A stretch of 64,000 bases of DNA from Confluentibacter citreus (GTDB lineage Bacteria; Bacteroidota; Bacteroidia; Flavobacteriales; Flavobacteriaceae): NCBI RefSeq assembly GCF_002807055.1, contig NZ_NIXN01000003.1, forward strand, positions 62,001 through 126,000. The letters are read 5' to 3'. The notes below the pieces were generated by a model. It was given only the letters and a program-made list of their open reading frames with translations. It had not been told where the DNA came from and searched no databases. The position numbers and the translations under genes are program-made. The stretch's first letter is position 1. The number at the start of each line of letters is the position of its first letter. Below are positions 1 through 8,338 of the stretch, piece by piece.

Positions 1-1
1 T

Positions 2-655
2 TCCACATTTACATTTATTGGGGCTATCTCCGCGGCGAATGATGGTGAATTTGTACGTTCCATTTTAGGGGATGATTATGTAAACCAAACCTTAGTAAAT
101 ATTGAGGCTGGAGATCCTGTGGCTGTCTATAAAAGCGGTAGTAATTGGGGCAGTTTTATTGGCATTACCGTTAACAACTTAAAAGTTGGGGTTTTATCTT
201 TTATATTAGGTGTTTTTGGCGGTATTGGCACTGTTTACATTTTATTTCAGAACTGTATAATGTTGGGCTCTTTTCAGTATTTTTTTTATGAAAAAGGTGT
301 TTTGTGGGAAAGTGTTCGTGGCATATGGATTCATGGTTCCATGGAAATTTTTGCCATTATTATCGAAGCTGCTGCGGGTTTACTTTTAGGTGCGAGCATT
401 TTATTTCCGGGAACCCATTCTAGGTTTACCTCTTTTAAACACGGCGCAATAACAGGCATTAAAATTTTAATAAGCACGTTTCCTTTTACTTTCTCTGCTG
501 GGTTTTTAGAAGGGTTTGTAACGCGTTATTCTAATATGATGCCTAACTGGTTATCGGTCGGCATCATCATCATAACACTAGGCATCATTAGTTTTTATTA
601 TTTAATTTATCCGTTTCAGGTTCAAAAAAGAATTACAAAAACCAACACTATTTGA
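2..655 (+). CDS. SpoIIM-family (stage II sporulation protein M-like) membrane protein, 5' end missing
   Basis: The frame is open from the first bases of the window, so the true start lies upstream and only the C-terminal ~217 residues are seen. Four hydrophobic segments follow one another: VGVLSFILGVFGGIGTVYIL, IFAIIIEAAAGLLLGASILF, a stretch around ILISTFPFTFSAGFLEGF, and WLSVGIIIITLGIISFYYLI. This is the layout of the SpoIIM/DUF95 family. In Bacteroidota the family sits at the head of a locus with DUF4129, DUF4350, MoxR and DUF58 genes, exactly as here. The biochemical role is unknown; no link to sporulation should be inferred. The stop overlaps the TTG start of the next gene, so translation is probably coupled. 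Confidence 0.8.
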   Translation, partial: STFTFIGAISAANDGEFVRSILGDDYVNQTLVNIEAGDPVAVYKSGSNWGSFIGITVNNLKVGVLSFILGVFGGIGTVYILFQNCIMLGSFQYFFYEKGVLWESVRGIWIHGSMEIFAIIIEAAAGLLLGASILFPGTHSRFTSFKHGAITGIKILISTFPFTFSAGFLEGFVTRYSNMMPNWLSVGIIIITLGIISFYYLIYPFQVQKRITKTNTI

Positions 656-1374
656 GATTCAGAAAATCACATATCATTTTAGTCGTATTCCTTTTTGTCT
701 TCAATATGGGAAACTGTTTTGTGACGGCTTTGCAAGAACCAAACACAAACAGAACCTTTGATGCCAATTTTAAAGACCGTTATTCTGGAAACAAATATGA
801 TTATGAAGGCAAAAAGATTATCACTAAAACACCACAAGGTTCTGGTAATTATGAAGATTATAAAAATAAAAACCCTAAAATAAAAGAGGACGAACGTAGC
901 AATAGTTTTTCGGTAAATTTAGGTTCTTTAGGTTGGCTATTTTACTTAGCTCTTTTTGTCGCAGTTGGTTATTTAATTTATATTTTATTGAATGAGGGTG
1001 GCTCTGGTTTATTTTCTTCAAAAAGACATAAAAAAGTAGATAATTTTGAGGACATCACTTCAGAAAATATTGAAAATGCAGACATCACCGCGCTTATAAA
1101 CTGGGCTGAAAACAATCAAGACTATAGGCTGGCGATTCGATATTATTACTTACTCGTTTTAAAAACCTTGACTCTAAAAAACCATATTAAGTTTGAAGAC
1201 GACAAAACCAATGCAGACTATTTAAATGATATTAAATCAAAATCATTTAGCAGTGCCTTTGAATACACTTCCTATCTATACAACTATATTTGGTATGGCG
1301 AATTCCCTTTAGATGTTAAGCAATATAATCAAGCTAAGGGTAGATTTGTAACCCTTTTAAATCAAGTAAAATAA
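652..1374 (+). CDS. DUF4129 domain membrane protein
   Basis: A 240-aa protein read from a TTG that overlaps the preceding stop. It has an N-terminal hydrophobic segment of signal or anchor type, a polar linker, and one clear transmembrane helix (LGWLFYLALFVAVGYLIYIL, about residues 94-113). The cytoplasmic C-terminal region contains ALINWAENNQDYRLAIRYYY and YTSYLYNYIWYGEFPLD, which match the DUF4129 domain. Family members sit with MoxR AAA+ ATPases and DUF58 proteins and are thought to act as a membrane-bound complex. The one-base overlap with the next gene and the shared strand support an operon. Exact function is unknown. Confidence 0.8.
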   Translation: MRFRKSHIILVVFLFVFNMGNCFVTALQEPNTNRTFDANFKDRYSGNKYDYEGKKIITKTPQGSGNYEDYKNKNPKIKEDERSNSFSVNLGSLGWLFYLALFVAVGYLIYILLNEGGSGLFSSKRHKKVDNFEDITSENIENADITALINWAENNQDYRLAIRYYYLLVLKTLTLKNHIKFEDDKTNADYLNDIKSKSFSSAFEYTSYLYNYIWYGEFPLDVKQYNQAKGRFVTLLNQVK

Positions 1375-2576
1375 TGAGGAAAATATGGCCCATACTTCTC
1401 GTTATTATTGCATTGGTAATCACTGCGGCCATTGCCCTTGGCATAAAAAAAACAAAAACGGTGGATTGGGAAGAATCCTTTAACGAAAAAAGCAGTAAAC
1501 CTTATGGTGTTAGTGTATTTTATAGTGAGCTACCTAAACTATTTAAAAACCATAAAATAAGAACTGTTTATCACACTCCCGAAAGTTATTTAAGAGCAAA
1601 CTCCGAAGACGGTTATGGTGATCATGTGGCCAAGGGAAGCTTTATAATTATTGGCAATTCGGATTATCTAGGTGATGAGTCGGTTGATGAATTATTGTAT
1701 TTTGTTGGTAAAGGAAATACACTTTTTATATCCGATTACTATTTTGTTCAAAAAATACATGACACTTTGCAAATAAGCGTCGATTACGCTTCCACATCAA
1801 AAGACAGTATGTCTTATATGGCATTTGAAAACAAAACATTAGCAAATGCCCATATTGATAAAAATGCAGGCGTTAATTATTTTTCAAGTTTCGACTCCAT
1901 CAACTATCGTATTCTTGGATATACAAAAACGGATGAAGAACACGTCAATTTTATTCAAATCCCTTTTGGCAAAGGGCATATTTATCTGCATTTAGAACCC
2001 AAGGCGTTTACAAATTATAACATGCTAAAAGATGATAGATATAGATATGCGGAAGGCGTTATCTCCTATTTACCAAATGCGGACATTTACTTCGATTCAT
2101 ATACCAAAATACAATCGAGTTATGGTGATGTTGAGAAAAAATCGAATTTAAGTTGGTTTTTGGAGCAATTATCATTTAGATGGGCATGGTATACAGCTTT
2201 GGTTTTTACTGTTTTATTCATGGTTTTTAATGCAAAACGCAGACAGCGCATCATTAAGATTATTAAGCCTTTACCTAATACAACTGTTGCTTTTGTTAAA
2301 ACCATATCTCACTTATATTTTGATATTCAAGATCATAAAAACTTAATTCACAAAAAAATAACTTACTTTTTAGAAAAAATTAGAACCGACTATAATTTAG
2401 ACACCTCGGTTTTAAATGATGAATTTATTGCCAAATTAGCTTCTAAAACAGGCAAGAAAAAAGAAGATGTTAAACAACTTATAGATTATATAAATTGGTT
2501 AAAATCGAGAAATGAGTATTTTGAAGGCAATCTTCTAACGCTCAATAAACATATAGAAACTTTTTATTCAAATTAA
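1374..2576 (+). CDS. DUF4350 domain-containing membrane protein
   Basis: A 400-aa protein with an N-terminal transmembrane helix (residues about 5-24), a globular region with the DUF4350 fold, a second helix near residues 270-285 (WAWYTALVFTVLFMVFNAKR) and a basic, helical cytoplasmic tail. The GSFIIIGNSDYLGDESVDEL stretch is typical of this glutamine-amidotransferase-like fold, though no catalytic triad can be recognised. Its ATG overlaps the previous stop by one base and its stop lies two bases before the moxR ATG, so it is the middle gene of a tightly packed operon. Function unknown; the role is inferred only from the conserved neighbourhood. Confidence 0.8.
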   Translation: MRKIWPILLVIIALVITAAIALGIKKTKTVDWEESFNEKSSKPYGVSVFYSELPKLFKNHKIRTVYHTPESYLRANSEDGYGDHVAKGSFIIIGNSDYLGDESVDELLYFVGKGNTLFISDYYFVQKIHDTLQISVDYASTSKDSMSYMAFENKTLANAHIDKNAGVNYFSSFDSINYRILGYTKTDEEHVNFIQIPFGKGHIYLHLEPKAFTNYNMLKDDRYRYAEGVISYLPNADIYFDSYTKIQSSYGDVEKKSNLSWFLEQLSFRWAWYTALVFTVLFMVFNAKRRQRIIKIIKPLPNTTVAFVKTISHLYFDIQDHKNLIHKKITYFLEKIRTDYNLDTSVLNDEFIAKLASKTGKKKEDVKQLIDYINWLKSRNEYFEGNLLTLNKHIETFYSN

Positions 2577-2578
2577 TT

Positions 2579-3646
2579 ATGGAAGACAACAAAGAACCAC
2601 TGGACCCTAGTTCTTATATACCAAATGATAAGATAACAGCATCTGTTCCTGTCATTTCTGAGGAAATAAATAATGAATTACAGTTTCAAAGTAGATTAGA
2701 CTTAAGAGAGCTGCAACACAGTGTCAATAAGATAAAAGAAGAAATTGGTAAAGTTATCGTCGGTCAAAAAGACATGATAGACATGCTTATTGCATCACTA
2801 TTAGCAAAAGGCCATTCGCTTATAGAAGGCGTCCCTGGTGTTGCAAAAACCATAACGGCTAAGCTTATTGCTAAATCGTTGAGTGTTGGTTTTAGCAGAA
2901 TTCAATTTACTCCAGATTTAATGCCGAGTGATATTTTAGGAACCTCTATTTTTAATCTAAAAACCTCAGAATTTGAGTTTAAAAAAGGGCCTATTTTCTC
3001 AAATATGGTGCTGATTGATGAAATAAACCGTGCTCCTGCAAAAACGCAAGCCGCCTTATTTGAGGTTATGGAAGAACAGCAAATTACCATTGATGGCAAT
3101 AAATTTACGCTGGAATCCCCATTTATGGTTCTTGCTACCCAAAACCCTATAGAACAAGAAGGCACGTATCGTTTGCCAGAAGCTCAATTGGACCGTTTTT
3201 TATTTAAAATAGATGTCGAATACCCTAATTTGGGTGAAGAAATTGAAATCCTTTCCAGGGAACATCAATTAAAAGAAAGAGTAAAAATAGAAGAAATCGC
3301 CTCATTTTTAACGGCAACACAAATTTCTAACTATCAAAAGTTGGTGACACAAATTTTAGTTGAAGAGCACTTGTTAAAATATATTGCCGAGCTCATCGTA
3401 GCGACCCGTAACAATCCATTTTTATATTTAGGAGCATCGCCCAGAGCTTCCATTGCAATTTTAAAAGCCAGTAAAGCATTTGCAGCCATGTCTGGCAGGG
3501 ATTTCGTGACTCCAGAAGATATAAAACGCGCCGCTATTCCTGTGTTACACCACCGTGTGATTGTAACCCCCGAGCGTGAAATGGAAGGTGTTTCTAGTAA
3601 ACAAGTTATCACACAAATTATTGAAACGGTTGAAATACCGAGGTAG
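2579..3646 (+). CDS. MoxR-family AAA+ ATPase
   Basis: A 355-aa AAA+ ATPase of the MoxR class. Walker A is GVPGVAKT (residues 84-91), Walker B with the following Asn/Arg is VLIDEINRAP (144-153), and the sensor region has LATQNPIEQEGTYRLPEAQL, all diagnostic. The C-terminal lid domain is complete (RASIAILKASKAFA, then PEDIKRAAIPVLHHR). MoxR ATPases act as chaperone-like remodellers with VWA/DUF58 proteins, here encoded just downstream. A non-conserved ~45-aa N-terminal extension precedes the core. Start is the ATG two bases after the preceding stop. It is confidently a MoxR protein; the client is unknown. Confidence 0.93.
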   Translation: MEDNKEPLDPSSYIPNDKITASVPVISEEINNELQFQSRLDLRELQHSVNKIKEEIGKVIVGQKDMIDMLIASLLAKGHSLIEGVPGVAKTITAKLIAKSLSVGFSRIQFTPDLMPSDILGTSIFNLKTSEFEFKKGPIFSNMVLIDEINRAPAKTQAALFEVMEEQQITIDGNKFTLESPFMVLATQNPIEQEGTYRLPEAQLDRFLFKIDVEYPNLGEEIEILSREHQLKERVKIEEIASFLTATQISNYQKLVTQILVEEHLLKYIAELIVATRNNPFLYLGASPRASIAILKASKAFAAMSGRDFVTPEDIKRAAIPVLHHRVIVTPEREMEGVSSKQVITQIIETVEIPR

Positions 3647-3700
3647 GTGTTTGTTGTTTAGCTGTTTGGCGTTGATTTGTTTAGTCGTGTAGTTGAAGTA

Positions 3701-3722
3701 ACTTTTAACTTTTAACTTTTTT
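3701..3722 (+). repeat. Short tandem TTTTAAC repeat between moxR and the DUF805 gene
   Basis: About three copies of a 7-bp unit (AACTTTT). The same gap also carries a near copy of the end of moxR (3727-3746 compared with 3621-3641). Confidence 0.6.
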
Positions 3723-3775
3723 AAAATTGAAACGGTTGAAAACCGAAATAACCAACTAACTAAAAAACCAAAATT

Positions 3776-4135
3776 ATGTTTAAAAATCCATTTTCATTTG
3801 AAGGTAGAATTCGGAGAACCGAGTACGGACTAAGTTATTTAATTTATATGGCAATTTATTTAGGTGTAGCCATGTTTGTTTCACGTGCTGGTGAATCTTA
3901 TTCCATAATATTTCCTTTTTTATTAATTCCATTATTATGGTTTCTGTTGGCACAAGGAGCAAAACGTTGCCATGATAGAGGTAACAGTGGCTGGTATCAA
4001 ATCATACCATTTTATGGCTTATGGATGCTGTTTGGAGAAAGTGATTATGGTTCAAACGAATATGGTGATAATCCTAAAAGACAAGGCAACCATGGTGCTA
4101 TTGAAGATATAGGACAATCGGTCGAAAATGAATAA
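3776..4135 (+). CDS. DUF805 family small membrane protein
   Basis: A 119-aa protein with the DUF805 pattern: FSFEGRIRRTEYGLSYLIY at the N-terminus, three hydrophobic helices, and the C-terminal signature RCHDRGNSGWYQIIPF followed by GESDYGSNEYGDNP. The family is a widespread three- to four-helix inner-membrane protein of unknown function. Here it interrupts the usual moxR-DUF58 adjacency and is flanked on both sides by similar low-complexity sequence (GTTGATTTGTTT near 3672 and 4147). It may therefore be a later insertion into the locus, and it probably has its own transcript ended by the hairpin just downstream. Confidence 0.88.
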   Translation: MFKNPFSFEGRIRRTEYGLSYLIYMAIYLGVAMFVSRAGESYSIIFPFLLIPLLWFLLAQGAKRCHDRGNSGWYQIIPFYGLWMLFGESDYGSNEYGDNPKRQGNHGAIEDIGQSVENE

Positions 4136-4163
4136 TTAAGCTCGTCGTTGATTTGTTTGGTTA

Positions 4164-4203
4164 TTTGTCGTTTAGTCGAATAAACTATTAACTAAACGAC
4201 AAA
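4164..4203 (+). terminator. Perfect 13-bp inverted repeat after the DUF805 gene
   Basis: TTTGTCGTTTAGT (4164-4176) pairs with ACTAAACGACAAA (4191-4203) around a 14-base loop. There is no strong T-tract, so it may be a weak terminator or simply an intergenic palindrome. Confidence 0.5.
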
Positions 4204-4215
4204 CAACCAACACCC

Positions 4216-4262
4216 AACATCTAACATCTAACATCTAACATCTAACATCTAACATCTAACAA
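4216..4262 (+). repeat. Tandem 7-bp repeat (CTAACAT)n
   Basis: About six uninterrupted copies of CTAACAT end four bases before the TTG start of the DUF58 gene, in the position of its ribosome-binding region. Slippage here could change spacing or promoter geometry. Confidence 0.9.
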
Positions 4263-4266
4263 AGTT

Positions 4267-5598
4267 TTGAAACTTCTTAAACCATTTTACATACAACCAC
4301 GATTTTTCTATGTCGGCATTGGTATTGTGGCATTATTTGGTTTAAGTTATTTTATACCTGTTTTATTTAATATTGCCCAACTTTCTTTAATTGTACTAAC
4401 TCTCTTATTCGTTGTGGATTTTCTAATTATTTTCATCGGAAAAAACAAAATGGATGCCACGCGACTATTACCTGATAAATTTTCTAACGGCGATGACAAT
4501 ACCATTCAGATAAACATCTCAAACAACTATCCTTTTTTAATCTATTTAGAAATTATTGATGAAATCCCAGAACAATTTCAAGTTAGGGATTTTAAACTTA
4601 GGGAAACTATTCCGCCCAAAAAATCGAAATCAATACAATACCACCTAACACCAACAAAACGTGGCGAATACCATTTTGGTAACCTAAACATATATGCATC
4701 ATCAGTTATAAATTTAGTCGCCAAACGATTCAAATTCAATAATGGTGCTATGGTGCCAACCTACCCTAGTTTTAAACAATTAAAAAAGTTTGAACTTTTA
4801 AACATTAACCAAAACTCTTTGGATTATGGTTTAAAAAAAGTGCGACGTCTTGGGCATACTATGGAGTTTGAACAAATAAAGGATTATGTTTTGGGTGATG
4901 ATCTAAGAACCATTAATTGGAAAGCCACAGCAAAGAAAAATCAATTAATGGTGAATCAATTTCAAGATGAGAAATCGCAACCCATTTATTCGGTAATCGA
5001 CAAAGGGCGTACTATGAAAATGCCTTTTAATGGTTTAAGCCTCTTAGATTATGCCATTAATGCCACGTTAATCATCAGTAGCATTGCTTTAAAAAAACAG
5101 GATAAAGCAGGATTATTTTCCTTTTCCAAAAAAGTTGAAAATATGGTGGTTGCAGAAAGAAGGAATTCGCAAATGCAATATGTTTTAGAAGCGCTTTACA
5201 ATATTAAAACCGATTTTTTTGAAAGTGATTTTAGCCGATTATACACGAGTATAAAAAACAATATTACCCAGCGAAGCCTACTATTATTATATACAAATTT
5301 TGAAACTTTAGATGGTTTGGATAGGCAATTACCTTATTTAAAAGCCATTGCCAAAAGTCATTTGCTAGTAGTTATCTTTTTTAAAAATACTGAGCTTGAT
5401 AGTTTAATTAACGACAAAGCGCAAACCATACAACAAGTTTACGACAAGGTTATTGCTGAAAAATTCGCATTCGAAAAACGCTTGATTGTAAACGAATTAA
5501 AAAAATACGGTATTCACTCTATTCTAACAACTCCAGAAAATCTAACTGTAGATACCATAAATAAATATTTGGAAATAAAAGCAAGAGGCTTATTATAA
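4267..5598 (+). CDS. DUF58 domain-containing protein
   Basis: A 443-aa protein with two N-terminal transmembrane helices (about residues 13-55), then an extended beta-rich region and the DUF58 core. The diagnostic motif DYVLGDDLRTINWKATAK lies at residues 206-223. The C-terminal part is a VWA-like fold (YSVIDKGRTM, ITQRSLLLLYTNFETLDG). These proteins are partners of MoxR ATPases. The start is TTG; the resulting N-terminus (MKLLKPFYIQPRFFYV) fits the first membrane helix and no better start exists. The start follows a 7-bp tandem repeat directly. The product class is well supported; function is not known. Confidence 0.9.
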   Translation: MKLLKPFYIQPRFFYVGIGIVALFGLSYFIPVLFNIAQLSLIVLTLLFVVDFLIIFIGKNKMDATRLLPDKFSNGDDNTIQINISNNYPFLIYLEIIDEIPEQFQVRDFKLRETIPPKKSKSIQYHLTPTKRGEYHFGNLNIYASSVINLVAKRFKFNNGAMVPTYPSFKQLKKFELLNINQNSLDYGLKKVRRLGHTMEFEQIKDYVLGDDLRTINWKATAKKNQLMVNQFQDEKSQPIYSVIDKGRTMKMPFNGLSLLDYAINATLIISSIALKKQDKAGLFSFSKKVENMVVAERRNSQMQYVLEALYNIKTDFFESDFSRLYTSIKNNITQRSLLLLYTNFETLDGLDRQLPYLKAIAKSHLLVVIFFKNTELDSLINDKAQTIQQVYDKVIAEKFAFEKRLIVNELKKYGIHSILTTPENLTVDTINKYLEIKARGLL

Positions 5599-5620
5599 CT
5601 CAAACAAACGCATAAAATAA

Positions 5621-5645
5621 AAAGCGACCCTGAGGTCGCTTTTTT
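5621..5645 (+). terminator. Bidirectional rho-independent terminator
   Basis: AAAGCGACC (5621-5629), loop CTGA, GGTCGCTTT (5634-5642) followed by T residues. It lies between the convergent DUF58 and dps genes. The same GCGACC/GGTCGC stem recurs at 10709-10734. Confidence 0.88.
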
Positions 5646-5663
5646 GCTATTAATCAAATCAAT

Positions 5664-6143
5664 TTAAACCGTTTCGTTCAACCAGGCTTTCATCATCCAG
5701 ACTGTTTTTTCCTGTTCAGTAATAAAATCACTCATCATGGAGTTTGTTCCTTCATCATGGGCTTCATCGGATTTGTCCAAAATGGCACGTTCAATTTTTA
5801 ATAATCCCGATAGGGAATCCACAATTAAAGCAACTGATTTTTCATCTTGCGAAATGTTTTTACCAATAGGTATTTTGGCATTTTCAACATAATCAGAGAA
5901 CGTATGAAAAGGCGTTTCGCCTAATGTTAAAATACGTTCTGCAATCATATCAACTTTCATATTAGCATCGGTGTATAGCTCTTCAAACTTAACATGTAAA
6001 TCGAAAAAACGTTTTCCTTTAATGTTCCAATGGATGCCTCTAAGGTTCTGATAATATATTTGAAAATTTGCTAACAAATTATTTAAATCTTTTGCTAAAT
6101 CTTTGGTTTTTGAGGTATCTAAACCTATACTATTTAATTTCAT
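5664..6143 (-). CDS. dps: Dps-family DNA-binding ferritin-like protein
   Basis: A 159-aa Dps mini-ferritin, which oxidises and stores iron in a dodecameric shell and protects DNA under starvation and peroxide stress. The inter-subunit ferroxidase ligands are all visible with canonical spacing: H38 (GIHWN), H50 (DLH), D65 and E69 (KVDMIAE). Length is normal for the family. It is transcribed away from the oxyR-like gene, with a 105-bp shared intergenic region, so peroxide control by the neighbour is likely. The downstream hairpin at 5621 serves as terminator. Confidence 0.95.
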   Translation of the reverse strand: MKLNSIGLDTSKTKDLAKDLNNLLANFQIYYQNLRGIHWNIKGKRFFDLHVKFEELYTDANMKVDMIAERILTLGETPFHTFSDYVENAKIPIGKNISQDEKSVALIVDSLSGLLKIERAILDKSDEAHDEGTNSMMSDFITEQEKTVWMMKAWLNETV

Positions 6144-6248
6144 AATTAAGGGTTTTTAATATTACCACTAATTTACTCTATAATTAACGGTTATAATAAT
6201 AAATTTTATTGATAGTTTTTATATTTTTATAGTCTAAATCGATGCGCA

Positions 6249-7190
6249 ATGACAATTACACAATTATACTATGTTTTGGCAGTAGCAGAAAACCAAAACT
6301 TTACCAAAGCTGCTGAAAAATGCTTTGTAACACAACCAACCTTGAGCATGCAAATTCAAAAATTGGAGGATGAATTAAACATTCAAATTTTTGACAGGAG
6401 CAAAAAACCCATTGAATTAACCGACGTTGGCAGAAAAATAGTCATTCAAGCAAAAAACATCGTAAATGAATCTTATAGAATACAAGATATTGTAGACCAG
6501 CAAAAAGGGTTTATAGGTGGCGAGTTCAAACTGGGCATTATCCCAACGGTCATGCCAACCTTATTACCAATGTTCTTAAAAGCTTTTATAAAGAAATACC
6601 CGAAAATTAAGCTTAAAATTGAAGAATTAACCACCGATGAAATCATAAACAGAATCAAAGAAGGGCATTTAGATGCTGCCATTGCTGCAACACCTCTGGA
6701 AAGTGATTTTATAAAAGAGCGTGTATTATATTATGAGCCTTTTGTAGGTTATATTCCTGAAAACCACAGATTACATACCAAACAAAAAATTAATACTATT
6801 GATTTAGAAATTGATGATATGCTTTTGCTGGAAGATGGCCATTGCTTTCGAGACGGCGTTATAAACCTATGTAAGGCTTTTAAAAATCAGACCGAAGAAA
6901 CCTTTCAGTTGGAAAGTGGTAGTATAGAAACGCTTATAAAACTATCGGATGAAGGTTTGGGCATGACACTACTGCCCTATTTACATACCTTAGATTTAAA
7001 TGAGAAAGCTAAAAAGAATTTACATTATTTCAATGAACCAAGTCCTGCTAGGGAAGTCAGCATCATTTATCATAAAAGTGAATTAAAAATTCAAATTATT
7101 GAAGCCATGCAAAGTGTTATCTCAGGTATAATTAGAGGTGCCATCGCATTTCAGAATGTAAAAATTATAAGTCCTTTACCATCAAAATAA
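6249..7190 (+). CDS. oxyR: OxyR, LysR-type hydrogen-peroxide sensor
   Basis: A 313-aa LysR-type regulator. The N-terminal winged helix-turn-helix reads NFTKAAEKCFVTQPTLSMQI, followed by the typical linker helix and a periplasmic-binding-protein-like effector domain. The redox motif GHCFRDGVINLC places cysteines at residues 199 and 208, the positions of the E. coli OxyR disulfide pair, so peroxide sensing is very probable. It is divergent from dps, a classical OxyR target. Start ATG follows a short AT-rich leader. No convincing OxyR operator could be assigned by eye, although ATAG tetramers occur in the shared intergenic region. Confidence 0.94.
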   Translation: MTITQLYYVLAVAENQNFTKAAEKCFVTQPTLSMQIQKLEDELNIQIFDRSKKPIELTDVGRKIVIQAKNIVNESYRIQDIVDQQKGFIGGEFKLGIIPTVMPTLLPMFLKAFIKKYPKIKLKIEELTTDEIINRIKEGHLDAAIAATPLESDFIKERVLYYEPFVGYIPENHRLHTKQKINTIDLEIDDMLLLEDGHCFRDGVINLCKAFKNQTEETFQLESGSIETLIKLSDEGLGMTLLPYLHTLDLNEKAKKNLHYFNEPSPAREVSIIYHKSELKIQIIEAMQSVISGIIRGAIAFQNVKIISPLPSK

Positions 7191-7217
7191 AAAGATTGTC
7201 TGAAAAGCTAAATTAGT

Positions 7218-7319
7218 CGTCATTACGAACGTAGTGAAGTAATCTGTTTATTTGTGATAAACTAATATCATAAGATTGCTTCGTCGTCCCGATAGCTATC
7301 GGGACTCCTTGAAATGACG
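7218..7319 (+). repeat. Palindromic interspersed repeat (CGTCATT...AATGACG), diverged copy
   Basis: Begins CGTCATTACGAACGTAGTG and ends with GGGACTCCTTGAAATGACG, with internal AGATTGCTTCGTCG and a second small palindrome CCCGATAGCTATCGGG. It is a diverged relative of the better conserved copies at 50071-50226 and 53830-54001. Confidence 0.75.
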
Positions 7320-7327
7320 TTTTTATT

Positions 7328-8338
7328 CTATAAAACATAATTCAAATAGACCATAAATCTGTTTTTAGAGGTGACATTTTCTCCAAAAAGGTTCTGACTT
7401 ATGGGAAAAGTGTAATTCGCTCCAATAATAAATTGGTCAATCATAAACTCTGACCCAAAAGCACCGTTAACAATGTTTCCATTGGTTTCCGGCAACGCTT
7501 CATTAAATTGCTTAATGGAATTATATACGTCGCCGGATATGCCTAAAAACGGACTGAAAGCTGATTTTTCTAAAGGTAAATTGTAATACACATTGGATGA
7601 AAAACTAAACTGGTTTCCAAAACGATACTCATTTTTATTTTCAGTTTTCAAATAATAGGTTGCCGATGTATTAACGCCTAACTTATTTTTTGAATACGAA
7701 TGCAACACAGAAAAAATGGCATCTAAAGTTCCCGTACCCACTTGAAATCCAGGATTTATTCTATCAGTTAACATGTCTTCAAATTCACCTGTTGGCAATT
7801 TTAAACCAATACCAACATTTAATCGGTGTGCAGATAATTCCCTTTCATCATCTTCTCCTTCCACATGATTAAAATCAACCTCGTGGGCTTTGTGCTTTTT
7901 AAAAAATTTCAATTGGTACCATCCTATTACCGTGATATCTCCCAAACCATTAATATGTTCTGTTCTATCTTCAAAATGCCTATATAAATCTTGGTAAGGG
8001 ACAATGGCATTAAAATAAAATTTATCATTTACAGGAATTCTTCCCCAAACCTGATAGGTATTAAACCGTTCTTTACTTGTTGGCGAATTGCTAAAAATAC
8101 CATCTTTGGATTCATAATCCTGATAAATATATCTTAAACCAACAAAGCTAAGGTTATCTAAAGTTCCAAAACCTGAGCTGCCACTACTTGTAGAACAACC
8201 ACACAAATCGCAAAAAACCTTTAACGGAGTGTGTACATGTGGTGGAATGGTTGCTGCTTGATTTTGAATAGAGCAAAATAATGCAAACAAGCCAAGCAAA
8301 ATGGTTTGTATTTTAAAATTCTGAAAAACGTGTATCAT
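7328..8338 (-). CDS. Putative outer-membrane beta-barrel protein of the MbnP/MbnH operon
   Basis: A 336-aa exported protein with an N-terminal signal peptide, then a Cys-rich CDLCGC motif and an SSGSSGFG turn soon after the mature N-terminus. The rest is alternating beta-strand sequence ending in an aromatic strand (RFMVYLNYVL), typical of transporter-like outer-membrane barrels. A His-rich acidic loop (HKAHEVDFNHVEGEDDE) could bind metal. Its start overlaps the 3' end of the di-heme peroxidase gene by 26 bp, so it belongs to that operon. It is probably a channel or assembly partner for copper-related cargo; that role is inferred from context only. Confidence 0.7.
   Translation of the reverse strand: MIHVFQNFKIQTILLGLFALFCSIQNQAATIPPHVHTPLKVFCDLCGCSTSSGSSGFGTLDNLSFVGLRYIYQDYESKDGIFSNSPTSKERFNTYQVWGRIPVNDKFYFNAIVPYQDLYRHFEDRTEHINGLGDITVIGWYQLKFFKKHKAHEVDFNHVEGEDDERELSAHRLNVGIGLKLPTGEFEDMLTDRINPGFQVGTGTLDAIFSVLHSYSKNKLGVNTSATYYLKTENKNEYRFGNQFSFSSNVYYNLPLEKSAFSPFLGISGDVYNSIKQFNEALPETNGNIVNGAFGSEFMIDQFIIGANYTFPISQNLFGENVTSKNRFMVYLNYVL

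Noticed and set aside
4216-4262. CRISPR array
   Set aside because: The repeats are simple 7-bp tandem units without spacers; no cas genes and no other regularly spaced repeats are in the window.
6144-6248. OxyR operator between dps and oxyR
   Set aside because: ATAG tetramers are present but not at the spacing of a known OxyR site; sequence is too AT-rich to decide by eye.
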